A stretch of 64,000 nt of DNA from Diadema setosum (taxonomy: Eukaryota; Echinodermata; Echinoidea; Diadematoida; Diadematidae), in the NCBI GenBank assembly GCA_033980235.1, contig CM067072.1, forward strand, positions 22,943,047 to 23,007,046, in the 5' to 3' direction. How positions within the stretch are numbered: position 1 is the stretch's first letter; every line of letters starts with the position of its first letter. Positions 10,258 to 21,850 of the stretch are shown piece by piece. A program made the translations under genes and the position numbers. Under the pieces are notes generated by a model that made no database searches, was not told the DNA's origin, and saw only the letters and a list, made by a program, of their open reading frames with translations.

Positions 10258-12010
10258 TCACGAAATACATACATTGCAGACACATTATACAAGGAAACAA
10301 CATAATACATGTATACAATTACGGTACACTATACATCCTGGCCAGATAGTTGATTATTGCGAAGGTAGAGAAATACTCTCTCTTCTAAGACTTATTTATT
10401 TCAGTTTTCAAACGTGTCAGTGACCCTGGGTAATTGCACATTTTAGCGATTCAGACTTCAGAGTTAAACTAGGAATTACTGTTGGATTTTTTTTTTTTTT
10501 TTTAACATGGTATATGTGCAAAAACATGGATTCCCAGCCATGTTGCCCAGCCTGGCTTTCACACTTCACCAATTCTGCCTGAGCTAAAGTTAAAGGTTCT
10601 TAGATGAGTGAAAGGCCAGCACTTATTATCTGGGGACCCGTTTTGAAAAAAAAAAAATGTCATAACGTGCAACCATGGATCTGCTTTCTTTATTCTGTTT
10701 CTTTGTTCCTGTCACGCTGCAGACAAGGAATGCCCCAGAACCACTAGACATGCCGACGAACCAAGGTCTCTTGTCCACCACTGAAGTATGTTGGGCTAAC
10801 CATTTCATACTACAATATCACTACAATAACTCGGTGCTCAACCCTTAAATAAGAGGACATTAACCCCAATCCAGGGCCTATTCCAGGTTTTCAGCCCTCT
10901 CGGTCTCTGCATACTTCCTATGTTATTATAACCAGGAATAGACTGTCTTAAATGATATCAGTTCTCTTATCTTCATGAACTGCAAATCACACTCGGGCAG
11001 CAGTATAGCCTTGAGAGAGAGACTTAGTCTCCAATTGACTCACCTGTTATCGGTCGCAAGCGGATCGAAGACTCACAGAGGCAGAAAATGTGCCGAAATC
11101 TGCAATCGCCAGATAAACAGGGATGTATGTGACGCTAAAATAAAGTGAAATAAATCAGATCAATCGGTACAAAAATGCCTAAAGATACATCTACTCGTCT
11201 TGTATCAAAAACAAGCAAACAATCAAATGAACTAATAACAAAATAAATATGAAATATTTGATCCAGTTTCTCATTCCACTGCTCAAAGTACTTGTTCTTA
11301 TCGCTGTCTTCGTCTGTTGTCCGTGCAGATAACCCACCACGCCTTTGGATGAAAAACGCAGTTATACCCTGTTCGAAGAACAAAGGAAATGAAGGAGATC
11401 TACCATACCCTAACTCAATCTGTCACATTATGTAGGGTAAAAATACAAATTCTGCCTTCGTCCCGCCTGATTTCCGAACATGTGAACTATGAAACGCTGA
11501 TTCAAAATGTGTGAATGTATGGACTATACACGACGGTGTGCATGCAATTTGTGATCATACCTGCAAGTAGGGTCCTACTGGTCCTCCTATGTGAGTCAGT
11601 AATCACACGCAGGTTTGCGTGATCACACTTCAATACAAAACAATCCCGGCGGTGTGTCATACAACAAAGTTGTGAGTTTGTTTTTCACTCCGATTTGGGG
11701 GAAACAAGATCAAGGCAACAATACAAATATTGATATTTACGTACATATATACTAACTTCAAGCAGTACAGGCTTCTGGTCAAGAACAGAATTGATTTCAA
11801 GATCACAAGGATAGGCCTACTACTAAGGCCACTTATGGTCAGCTCCCGGGATACCTGTCTTACCTTTATCGAGCGGGCCATCCTCGCCTTGTTCTTCGCT
11901 CATCTGGCCCTGCTCTCCAGATACCCATTACATATCTCAAGAGATAAGGAACCCTTCATTTTCCTCCGGATAGTGCTTCTCGCCTGTGAAACTACCTTCA
12001 TCATTTTTCG
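10258..12010. other. Intergenic, no gene seen
   Basis: Small ORFs on both strands (largest 94 codons at 11730-12014) match nothing I recognise and lack splice context. A T-run lies at 10485-10503 and an A-run at 10646-10657. No RNA gene or repeat array is evident. Confidence 0.4.
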
Positions 12011-12182
12011 GTGAAATTGATAATTTGGAGCACTTGACCACCTCCCTTAAAACTCATCTTTTTCAAAAGGCATTCAGTTGCTTACTTTCTTGGAGGATTC
12101 TGCGCCTTTGGATGTTTTTAAACAGTTAGGCGCCATACAAGCACTGAACCGTCATTATTATCATCATCATCATCATCATTAA
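12011..12182 (+). pseudogene. LINE 3' terminus with (ATC)n tail
   Basis: The residues HLTTSLKTHLFQKAF, read from about 12035, match the conserved C-terminal tail of LINE ORF2 proteins (a (F/L)KxxLKTHLF-type motif). Non-coding sequence follows and ends in a run of ATC/ATT trinucleotides at 12155-12182. The copy is very short and dead. Confidence 0.55.
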
Positions 12183-13700
12183 AATCTGTATTTGTCTATC
12201 ATTGCAAAATGATAGCCAATCACAACTCAGAAACTAGTATCCTCACTTTCCAATCCGACATAATATCCTTGATCGCCATCATTTTGCGATGGTGATGCTC
12301 AGTGGGAGTGCGAAGTGCTTAATAGGGTTGGTTATGATTCCATTTAATAATTATGCTAGATGTGTGTCTAACCATTGGCAAAACTGTAGCTTGCTGTTCA
12401 CAAATAATTCACGTAAAAGAAATTCCTAGGAAATAATTTATTCATGTTCATTCAGTGGCAAAATGTCCGGGTATCAAGGAAAGAGGACATTGGTCAGATA
12501 AACATTTAGCCAGGCCTATAGTGATTTTAAAAAAGTACACACAAAAAATAAACAAAAAGGCAATTGCATGGGTAAATTGGTATAAACAGGTAAAATATCA
12601 GACCTGTTGAACAAATCACGAATGTCAAGAAAAATATCTTTGGGCAGATAGATATATAATAATGTATGTATAGAAGACTAGAAAGATTCAGTTCACAATG
12701 TTTTCTCTAAAGAATCTCAAACGGGAGCTAGTCCAAATTTCTGAAATACTTCGTTGAGCGTATAAAAGATATTCACATGAGGACATTAATGAAATAGATA
12801 AAACAGGAAAGAAAAAACAAAACAAAACAAAACTGAAAACCAGACAAGTTGGAAGGGCAATTTAGAATGGCTACAAACGGAAAGAGGGAGAATGGGTGCA
12901 TGGGTAAAACGAATTATGGGACCGTGGCAATAAAGAGAAGGGAGAAGGAGGTAGGAGGGAGAAAAACAGTTAAATAAATTAAAACAATATGCTAAGGGAA
13001 CCGTAAAGAGGACACTTAATGGGGGAGAAATGGGATTCTCCCAGGGTAAATCAACAATAGACAATCCTTTTGTTTTGGATATTTGAAAAGGAGTTGCATG
13101 TCATGATATGGCAGATAGCCAGTAATATCTCCCAAAGGGATTTTTTCAAGCGTGGGAAATGTCAAGAAAACAAAAACAAAATCAAAAACAAAAAACATCA
13201 GGGAAAACTGAAACAACTGAGACTAACGGAATAAAAGTAGAAATATTCTCGTCACGATCCAGAGGTCGTGCATTTATATGATAACCGCACTACTGATTAC
13301 AGCATTACATCGAACTTCATTACTGCGAGGCAATTTTGAAGTCACATAATGTAACCTCGGTATTACGACATCATTTCAGCGACTAAAATTGTACTTAACT
13401 GCCTTGGTTTCTTTGCCCTTTTTAAACCAAAATGAACATTTTGGGGATTCATAACCCAGCGTCCATTTTGCACACATTACCCAATAAGTATGCGCACACA
13501 AAAAGGGGTAGCTTGCGACGCACTCTATAACGCTTGAAGAGGGAGGTAACAGTATGTAGGGTTTCGTGTCGTGTAGAATATTAGATTAAAGGGATGGTAC
13601 AGTTTCGGTTGTGATGGGGGCTTGAGGTTTCGAACGTTCTTTCTTAATGATCTTTTTTTTTTTAGATGATGAGAATTTTCTTATTACATATATGAAAGAG
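12183..13700. other. Intergenic, no gene seen
   Basis: AT-rich sequence. ORFs at 12786-13216 on the minus strand are low-complexity F/P/L frames opposite purine-rich DNA. I see no gene, repeat array or RNA. Confidence 0.4.
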
Positions 13701-13724
13701 CATATAATTCTAAAAGGAATTCAA

Positions 13725-14992
13725 CGTTTTTTGACGAAAATTGATTTTGAGATGGCTGAGATATGCAAAACAAAGCGATCCTAAAAGATGGGACCCACAT
13801 TTTATTAGGATCGATTTTTCAGAATTTGTTTTTGGATATCACAGCTATTTCAAAACTAATTTTCATTAGTATACTTTGGATTCTTCTCATAGAATTATAT
13901 GATTTTATTAACTATCATTAAACGAACGTAATTGTAGCAGTTAAGTCAAATCGCATCTAAAAGCAAGAAATCCGAGTGCAGGGTTTCACAAAACAGTAGT
14001 GTGCTAGTTGCAACTCATTGTGAAAATTATAGGTTGAGGGCATCATGGCCTCAAAAATTTCTAGTAGCCGGCACACAATATTCAATGGATATCCCTACTC
14101 GAGATGGATAATGAAAAAAAAAAATTATGTAATGATTTAGTGACAACCACTATGTGCCTCTGAAATAGTTGTTTAGTTTAATCAAAAGAACAAGTCAATT
14201 TCAGGCGAGACCTACTTTTAATACTTATTGCCAAATGAGCTATAGTGTGAAGATTTAGAGTAAACTGATCAATTACTGTCAATGCATGTTGATGATAACA
14301 ATTTCAACCATTTCCTCTAATGTGGATGAGACTGTTTTGTCAAAATATTTTGAACTTCAAAGCTCAAATGTTCTTTCATTTTTAAGTCCAATTTTCATGA
14401 CATTTCACTCTGTCTTCTTAACATTTTTTTAAATATACTTAAGAAAGCCAAATTGAGCAACATGTTATAAAGAACTGTTCTTTTGTCAATCTTCATAAGA
14501 CCGACAAAACTGAAGACAATAGCTTCTTTTCAGCCATAGAGATGGGGGCGCCAACGTCATAGCGAGTTCGTGTGGTTACCTTTCGCCTCAATGCCAAAAA
14601 ATAATGCCGTGATATGAATGGTAATACTTCTGGTTTTCTCCCACCCACCTAGCATGTCACCACAATGGTATCACGATGTGCTTTCTATATATTTTTTTCT
14701 TCCTGATTTTTTTTTTTGAGGGGGGGGGGGGGAAGCGACATAAATGTTAATGTCTTTCCACTTTTTTTTTCTATGCCTACACAAACAGGAACCCGTATTG
14801 TATTTCTGTGTAATCATTAGTGCTATGTCAACTGCTACGATGACACTGCCATGTTCACAGAAAAATAGAATGTCGCATATGCACCAATGAGTACGAGTTA
14901 TTACCCTTTTTTTTGCCTACAACCTGTAGTTTGGTCCTGTAGACAGGATTCAAGCTACTTTCTATCGTCTCATCCTTTATCTCACCTATAAA
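13725..14992. repeat. Segmental duplication, copy 1
   Basis: This unit begins with TTTTTTGACGAAAATTGATT and ends in CTCATCCTTTATCTCACC. Long stretches recur at 15008-17497: GATCCTAAAAG...GGACCCACATTTTATTAGG, GCATCATGGCCTCAAAAA, TTCTCCCACCCAC-(T/C)-TAGC and CAAACAGGAACCCGTATTG. Bases ~14120-14640 have no counterpart in copy 2. No ORF of note. It contains a T/G homopolymer tract at 14708-14732. Confidence 0.8.
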
Positions 14993-15066
14993 TAAATAAA
15001 GTTTTTTTTTTTTTGACGAAAATTGATTTTGAAATGGCTGAGATATCCAAAACAAAGCGATCCTAA

Positions 15067-15770
15067 CTTCAACTTCAACTTCAACTTTATTTTCACTTCC
15101 ATGAAATAAACAAAGAAATTTCATACATTGCATATGAACAGGATATTTGTAATACTTGCAGAACATAATTTGACAAGGTACATAAATATGAAAATGAGAA
15201 GTATATGCGATTACATCTTTGTTAACATATGCATAAAGCGTATAATACAAGTCAACTAAGGACGAGGATGGAAGTGGAGGGTCCCACTGAGAAGCAGAGC
15301 TTGTACGATATGGGACCCTCAGAAAATAAACAAAACAGCAATATAAAACAAAATAAATGAACCAATGTCAATTGACATCAAGATGATTGGGAAGGGAAAA
15401 AGAAAGAAAAGGAAAAAAAGAGAGAAAAAAGAGAAAAAAAAGGGGGAGAAAAAGGGGAAAAAACTACAGCACGTGCCATCGTGGACGCAAGCAATCTAGA
15501 TTCCATAATGTAAAATAAGTGATGAAATACAAGCTGGATTGAATGTAATGCAAAACATTTTTTATACGTAATTATGTTGATAAGAATGCAGGAGAAAGAG
15601 AGAATAAACACATCGTTATATTTAGAACACAGACAGGGACTTAATTAGAAGGAGGACTTATGTAAAAAAGAATGATGACTTGACTGAGATGATAAAGGGA
15701 ATCTAACTCGGTTGGATATTATAAAATTTCAAAAAAAAATGATTTTAATTTATTCTTGAAAGAATTCAGA
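15067..15770 (-). mobile_element. 5'-truncated LINE with (TTGAAG)n tail and perfect target duplication
   Basis: The insertion is flanked by GATCCTAA on both sides (15059-15066 and 15771-15778). The paralogous copy near 13781 has GATCCTAA only once, so the empty site is known. On the minus strand the 3' end is a hexamer tail AAGTTGAAGTTGAAGTTG after TTTATT. At the 5' end the frame is like a LINE C-terminus (SEFFQE...). It is 704 bp and 5'-truncated. The 131-aa and 77-aa minus ORFs in it are not recognisable proteins. Confidence 0.85.
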
Positions 15771-16130
15771 GATCCTAAAAGGTGGGACCCACATTTTATT
15801 AGGATTGATTTGTCAGACTTTGTTTTTATGGATGTCAAAGCTATTTCAAAACTAATTTTCATTTCATAATATACTTTGGATTCCTCTAATAGAATTATAT
15901 GCTTTTATTAACTATCATCAAACGAACGTAATTGTAGCAGTTAAGTCAAATCGCATCAAAAAGCAAGAAATCCGAGTGCAGGGTTTCACAAAACAGTGGT
16001 GTGCTAGGTGCAACTCATTGTGAAAACTATAGGTTTAGGGCATCATGGCCTCAAAAATTTTTCAGTGGCCGGCACACAATATTCAATGGATATCCCTTCT
16101 GGAGATGGATAATGAAAAAAAAAAAATCAT

Positions 16131-17100
16131 ATTATAGAGTCCCCCTTTCATTTCTTAAAAAAACCCTGCACAGACTCTTCACTTTCAACTCTAATAACTT
16201 AAAGGACAAGTCCACCTTCATAAACATAACGATTGAGAGAAAGCAGCAATATTAGTAGAACACAGAGATGAAAGTTTGAGGAAAATTGGACAATCCGTTC
16301 AAAAGTTTGTGATGTCATATGAGTACAACCATAATAAGAAACTATAAAGAAAATTCAACATATTTTCACTTTTCTCGCATAATAGACGAGCACATGACTT
16401 GCCTCTTTCAGAAGGCAGGGGGAGTAATATTACCGTTAACATATATCAGTTACAAGTTGAGGGAATGTGTACTTTTTTCAAAAAATGAAATTTTGTGGAA
16501 TTCTCTTTATATTTCCCTTATATCGTTGTACGCATGTGACATCATCAACTGCAGTAGTCTTCTCATCCAGCAGTGACTGCACAGGAACTTTGAAAAATCA
16601 TAACTTTTGAATGGATTGTCCAATTTTCCTCAAACTTTCACTGATGTGTTCCACTTATATTGCTGCATTATCTCAATCCACATGTATATGAAGGTGAACT
16701 TGTCCTTTAAGAAAGGATGATGCTACTGCTTTGAAAGTTGGTATTTATCATGGACAGAATGTGTTAATAGAACATGCTCAATTTTAGCTTAATCTGATAA
16801 TCCCTTCATTGTGGTTGAACCAGTGGTTTTCATTCTGTTTTTTGTCCCATTCATTGCACAGGTAGGACGGCTTGGTGAAGATTAAACGCTTGAATAGACC
16901 CTGTGCCTCAGAGCCTCTTTTCTTAGTTCACACTTTTCTGGATTGTGTGGTTTCTTTCCAATATTTAGATAGGTTAGGAGAGTCCATTTAACTTGAGTTA
17001 TACATCATTTTAAAGCTTGAAGTATGCCCTTTCAGAATATACTCTTAACTAAAAATCCATGTCTGGCGACTTTTTGTTTGTTTTGTGGTGCAGGGTCACA
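16131..17100 (+). mobile_element. ~700-bp TIR family element, copy at 16.1 kb
   Basis: A non-coding DNA element whose right end is GCGACTTTTTGTTTG followed by TTTTGTGGTGCAGGGTCACA. The same body occurs at 22244-22947, 35600-36077, 39815-40434 and 57607-58591. This copy lacks the left TIR and is interrupted at 16203-16706 by a TTAA MITE. Landmarks are ACTGCTTTGAAAGTTGG, CCAATATTTAGATAGGTTAG and GAGAGTCCATTT. Confidence 0.8.
16203..16706. mobile_element. 504-bp piggyBac-like MITE (TTAA target), copy 1
   Basis: The ends are AGGACAAGTCCACCTTCATA and TATGAAGGTGAACTTGTCCT, flanked by TTAA on both sides (16199-16202, 16707-16710). The host repeat is uninterrupted at the same point in the copies at 22.5 and 35.7 kb, so this is a clean insertion. 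The internal words TTTGAGGAAAATTGGACAAT and CATCAACTGCAGTAG recur inverted or shared with the copy at 39.2 kb. It is non-coding. Confidence 0.85.
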
Positions 17101-17494
17101 TTTGTGGTTTTCTCCCACCCACTTAGCATGTCACCACAATGGTATCCCGATATGTTTTCTATACCTTTTTTTCTTCGTGATTTTTTTTTTTTTTTTTTTG
17201 GGGGGGGGGGGGGGGGGGGCGGGGGAGAGCGACATAAATGTTAATATCTTTTCACTAATTTTTTTTTCTATGCCTACACAAACAGGAACCCGTATTGTAT
17301 TTCTGTGTAATCATTAGTGCTATGTCAACTGCTACGATGACACTGCCATGTTCACAGAAAAGTAGAATGTCGCATATGCACCAATGACTACGAGTTATTA
17401 CCGGTTTGTTTGGTTTTTATTTATTCCTATAACCTGCAATTTGGTCCTGTATACAGGATTTAAGCTACTTCTATCGTCTCATCCTTTCTCTCAC

Positions 17495-17497
<3 letters not shown>

Positions 17498-17578
<81 letters not shown>
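17498..17578. repeat. (TA)n microsatellite
   Basis: About 80 bp of nearly pure TA. It served as the landing site for the next MITE. Confidence 0.95.
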
Positions 17579-17579
<1 letters not shown>

Positions 17580-17827
17580 GAAGAGTTTGTTTGCAAAAAC
17601 CGATAAGTCCATATTTGTCAAATGGAGATATTTGCGATTAAAGGTCAAGAAAAATAAAGAGAATAATAAAAAAAAATTTGCTTCTTTTGTCCATAACTTC
17701 AAAAATATACCTTTATATGTAGTGACCAATGTATCATTTAAAAGGTATTATTTCGTACTTTATGACAGAGACCGTACTTCAAAATCTTCAAAAATGGACT
17801 TATCGGTTTTTGCAAACAAACTCTTCA
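17579..17827. mobile_element. 249-bp TA-target MITE, copy 2 (inverted relative to copy 1)
   Basis: Same family and same length as 4510-4758 but in opposite orientation, inserted at a TA inside a TA microsatellite. It has long TIRs beginning TGAAGAGTTTGTTTGC. Open frames across it on both strands share the odd peptide MDLSVFANKLF, which is simply the translated TIR. Confidence 0.9.
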
Positions 17828-18540
17828 TATATATGTATATATATATAAAGTGAGTCGTGTACCATTGATATTACCATTCAGTCTTTACCACTTGAACATT
17901 GGTATTAAATGAAGTACCATTTATCTTTCAGAATGTAGCACATATCTACCATTCATTTGCCATTCAGTATGCGGGATTACACCATTATTTTAAACTAATC
18001 TAAAATGATTGGAACATCTAATTTGCATACCTTTGACCATTCAAAAAATAGGGACTTACCTTTTAGCATACTCTTAGTTTACCTAAATTGGCGTTGGAAA
18101 CTGGTGTATTTTTGTCTGTCCATGTTACATACGTTACACACTAAATCTAGATGTGGCATAAAATACAATATTTGATAGAATTTTAGAGGTGTTGTCATCC
18201 TTGTAATCAATATTAGGCGATTCAGATGAAAAACAAAGTTTCAATGCATTTGAGTTAATAGTTGTTTCTTAAATATTGTGCTTGTTTCATTGGAAAGGAG
18301 AAGACCTGGAAAGGAGAAGAAATATTTTTATCTATATTTCAATTATTACGAATTCCGAATGCATTCCAGATCGCAGATAAACGAATGGACCATTTTTGCA
18401 TGTCTGTATTTGTCTATAGGCATATACTTCTGTGTGATTTCATTCACTTTCCAATGTTTAGTGTCCTACATTCTTATTTATTTTTGTTCATGTAATGACA
18501 TCAGCATAATTTGTCTCTAAAATATGTTCCTTTCATCATT
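17828..18540. other. Intergenic, no gene seen
   Basis: AT-rich. Overlapping ORFs at 18262-18520 have no recognisable domains. Confidence 0.4.
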
Positions 18541-18700
18541 TGAATTGCGAAACATAGTTCATCATCAGATTATCGAATCTTCAGATGAACGAGCCTGCTA
18601 GGTAAGGAACCTTATCTAATTTTCAGAATTACGAACCTTCGGAATAACAATCCATCGGAATAACGAACTCTGCATCATTTTAAGATTATCAATTTTTTGG
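18541..18700. repeat. Fragment related to the TTCGTTATTCCGAA repeat
   Basis: ACGAACCTTCGGAATAACAA and ATCGGAATAACGAAC at 18630-18668 match the right arm of the foldback element at 41.4-41.6 kb. The left half (TTATCGAATCTTCAGATGAA) is diverged. This is probably a decayed copy. Confidence 0.5.
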
Positions 18701-19054
18701 AATATCTACTAACCCCCGGTGTCATAAAAATGATGTGTAACCTTAGGTGGGCTCAAGCGTGAGTCCTGAACCTGGTCTTGGCTTATACATCTAGCCATTT
18801 TTCTCTTTTTTTTATGAAATGTATTTGATAGATTCAACAAACAACATTACCGTGTATCCAGGAATATTTTACCTTGACCCACCTACTGTCTTCCTCCCCT
18901 TGTCTTTGGCCTTGGAAGGATTGACCTGCGACAGTAGAAGTTCTGTCAGAGGAGGAGCTGGTTGGTACTATACCAGGATATGAACAGATTTCTGGTAGCC
19001 TGTACTGTAACTATTGCTCTTTGATAATCACTTGATGCGCATAATCATCTTCAA

Positions 19055-19330
19055 AGGCCCTGTCACATCTTTCTGAGCAGGCTTTGCGCGGCTTGTTGCG
19101 TGTGGGGATTTTCCATCATGAAGGACAATATCTGACGGTGGAGGATTTGAGCGAGTTTTGCGCGTGTCTTACCTGCAGCTGGACACGTGCTGCTTGCGTT
19201 TTAGTACCGGAAGATATACGGGCACTGCGAAGTACCTGCGTTAAACCTGCATGCTGCCGCTACGGACCTCCTACTGGTGTTTTGCGTGAACCTCTGCGGG
19301 CAATAGACGAGACACCGCAGGAGACACTTT
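19055..19330. mobile_element. Fragment of the CCCTGTCACA foldback family
   Basis: It begins AGGCCCTGTCACATCTTTCT followed by GGCTTGTTGCGTGTGG and shares ACCTCCTACTGGTGTTTTGC with the larger element at 30.1-31.4 kb. Only one arm is present. The 178-aa ORF beginning at 19084 is a shadow over this arm and the following TTTG repeat. Confidence 0.6.
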
Positions 19331-19539
19331 GGGCTCAGGACACGAAAAGGCAACAATTAGCGACGAGTAAACACATTTTCCATGTCAAAATTCAATGTAG
19401 CATTATGCCTATGAAGGGAGGTGAGGTCCCAATCATAGCCTTACAGCTGACTATCTCCCTTTTGATGATAAACAAACATGTGAATGTTTATACTTCCCAT
19501 CAGGGCCAAAAGACGAAGGCAAAGCAGAAGATCGTACGT

Positions 19540-19600
19540 GTTTGTTTGTTTGTTTGTTTGTTTGTTTGTTTTGTTTTGTTTTGTTTTGTTTTGTTTTACA
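19540..19600. repeat. (TTTG)n/(TTTTG)n microsatellite
   Basis: A simple repeat that makes the Val/Cys/Leu/Phe run in overlapping frames. Confidence 0.9.
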
Positions 19601-19686
19601 GTTTCTACAATGAAGAGTAAGAGGCTCCTGCTATATTTTTTGTCAGTTTTTGGATTAAGTTTCTTTTAATAACAAGTTGTATACAA

Positions 19687-20271
19687 ATGGTTTCATCTCT
19701 TTTATTTGTAAAATTATTTTATGCATCTACAGTCACAACTGAGACAGAGCAGCCAGAAACATTGACTTTGAACGAAGAGGTGAGTGATGACTCAATACCT
19801 GCATCGTCACTGGTCGCTGGTAGCAGTGCCAAGGAAAGCAGTTTAAAATGTTATTGTGACGCATTTGACAAAAACAGGTGTTTGAATTCATTCAGCGAAA
19901 GTGAAAATCTTGTCAGGTCAGCCGCAATTGCTACACTTGTACGTCTAAACATCTTTATATCTTGTTTTTATTTGGGAACCGGATATACCCTGTTCCCGTT
20001 TATTGAGTTTACTCTTTACTACCCACCCTTCATTTTTTTCCACCATAACTATACTACAAACAAACAAACAAACAAACAAAGGAAAGCTAATCTGAGCGTG
20101 CGAGTATCGCTAGAGACGAGCAGTAGTCAAAGTTGGTGTATTGACTTTTGTAATGGTGATCAGGGACAAATGAATAGCTTTGTATTGTATTTATTCAGAA
20201 GGCCTTCGATTCTGCCTTCCAGAAATCCTTTCAGAAGAAGAGAAGTTCAGTTTAAAGAAGTTCAGCTTTAG
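19687..20271 (+). other. Unrecognised 194-codon open frame with an exon-like start
   Basis: An open frame starts MVSSLLFVKLFYAS and includes TTETEQPETLTLNEE, then SSLKCYCDAFDKNRC. A good acceptor (GCATCTACAG, exon from 19733) and a good donor (GAGGTGAGT at 19779/19780) bracket 47 bp inside the frame. The CYC...C word recalls cysteine-rich ectodomains, but nothing matches beyond it. It crosses an (AAAC)n run at ~20057-20081. It may be chance or one exon of an unlisted gene. No function is assigned. Confidence 0.2.
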
Positions 20272-21130
20272 ATAAACTTATTATGTATGGCTGCTCGGAA
20301 CACTGTGTTAAATTGTTCAAGTCACATTTAATGCATTGAACCATGTTGAACACAATTTGTTTCGACGTCTGGTAAATCACTGGGTCAAGATACCCTCTTT
20401 ACTGTTGTTAGGGCTCCCATTGGTCCTGTTTATGCTTTTGGTTAACGACTTTAATACCCAGCACTATACCAATTGTAAATGTTGTTACACTGATGCTGAT
20501 GTCACCTTCACTGTAAGTGGAACTTCAATAGAAGATATTAATTGAAAACTTGATACTATGATGAATGCAGTTATGTTTTGTTAGTAAGGAACAAGCTTAT
20601 TTTGAGTGTTACGAAATTAAGGTCATGATATGTTACTGACCCTATTCGAAAGGTGAAAATTAATGATATATTTTTAATTATGTCACCAATTTTATGTACC
20701 AGTGATCCAAATCTTACATTTAATGATTATGTTCAAAATGTGTCAAAAATTGCCAAACAGAAATTAGGCGATACTTGACGCCTAATGAGCATAATGTTGA
20801 ATTATAGTCAATTGAAAAATGAAACATTAGGGTTATGTTCTTTCTCATATTCTGTACTGATGCAATGTTCGGTATCATAACCTGGATATTTTGAATACGA
20901 TGCATAAACGAGCAGCCTCGTGATGCTGTATCATCCCTAAAGCTAACATAATGTCCGGGAAATTTTGCACTGCTTTTTAGAACATATGTATTTGTCCGAC
21001 GCTAAGATTTTAATTGATATATAATTTGCCCTTCTTCCTTACAAAGAAAAGATTTTTAAAAGAGTTAAAAGATAAAAAAAAAACTGTATACAGGTTATAT
21101 TTGCCAACGTCAGCTTTACGCAGTTTTCTT
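20272..21130. other. Intergenic, no gene seen
   Basis: A 69-aa ORF at 20336-20545 has a hydrophobic stretch (SLLLLGLPLVLFMLLV), but there is no family match. Otherwise AT-rich and featureless. Confidence 0.35.
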
Positions 21131-21139
21131 TTTTTTTAA

Positions 21140-21850
21140 AGCCTCCGTCACGAGGTGTCGCCGGTATTATGTTTTCGGGTTGTCCGTCCGTCAGTCCTTC
21201 CGTCCTTCCGTCAGTAATATCCTAATGATATCCTAATGAAACCTGGCATGTATATGTCAACGTTTTTGGTTTACATGCTCAAGATCAAAGGTCAAAAGAC
21301 ATGGTCGAATTCTCAAAATTTCACTATTTCCTCCATATCTATGCAATGCCTGCAGGTATTTGCTTGAAACTTAATGTATACATGAAATGCCTGAAAAAAG
21401 ATTCTCTAGAGAAATTTTCTTGGCCGTGAGGTCAAAAGTCAAAGGTCAAAGGTCAAGGGAAAGTGCTAAAATCTTACTTTTTCCTCCATATCTCGGACGC
21501 GGTTAAAAGTATCTTCATGAAACTCACTAAAATGCATGTACTACCTGACAGTTATTATCTTAGGAATTTGAGGTCATTGGTCAAAGGTCAAGGGCAAACG
21601 CAAAGAGCAAAAGTCAAGTGCAAAGGTCAAGGTCAACTCTACAATATTTCCCTCATATTTCCCTCATATCTACGCAAACTTCACACTTCAAACTTTGAAT
21701 ATTTCCCTAATATCTATGCAATGTCTGAAGGTATTTTCTTGAAACATTGTGTATACATGTATTGCCCTATGAAGATTCTATAGAGAAAGTTTAGGGCTGT
21801 TAGGTCAAATTATCAAAGGTCGAGTAAAATTCATGAACTCCCCCAAATAC
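21140..21850 (+). repeat. Interspersed repeat with CCGTCCGT start and AAGGTCAAAGGTCA words
   Basis: It starts GCCTCCGTCACGAGGTGTCG, then TCCGTCCGTCAGTCCTTCCG, and carries three diverged internal units (~21315, ~21482, ~21690). Each has TCCTCCATATCT or CCCTAATATCT, ATGCAATG, then TTGAAAC. Words TCAAAGGTCAAGG recur at 21445, 21575 and 21620. It looks like a common dispersed family. It is non-coding. Confidence 0.65.

Larger units (their letters stand above)
15008..17497. repeat. Segmental duplication, copy 2 (with nested insertions)
   Basis: This is the direct tandem partner of 13725-14992, about 1.28 kb away. It carries three later insertions absent from copy 1: a LINE fragment at 15067-15770, and a ~700-bp-family TIR element at 16131-17100 that itself holds a TTAA MITE. 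The junction to copy 1 lies in a T-run near 15002-15014. Confidence 0.8.

Noticed and set aside
17024..17853. ORFs around 17.0-17.9 kb
   Set aside because: They cross poly-T/poly-G, TA repeat and MITE terminal repeats; the shared peptide is the translated TIR.
19084..19620. 178-aa ORF
   Set aside because: Lies over a foldback-element relic and a (TTTG)n repeat; no family match.
19850..19900. CYC-containing peptide as a BMP-receptor ectodomain exon
   Set aside because: Only KCYC plus one later C resemble it; the spacing and remaining cysteines do not fit.
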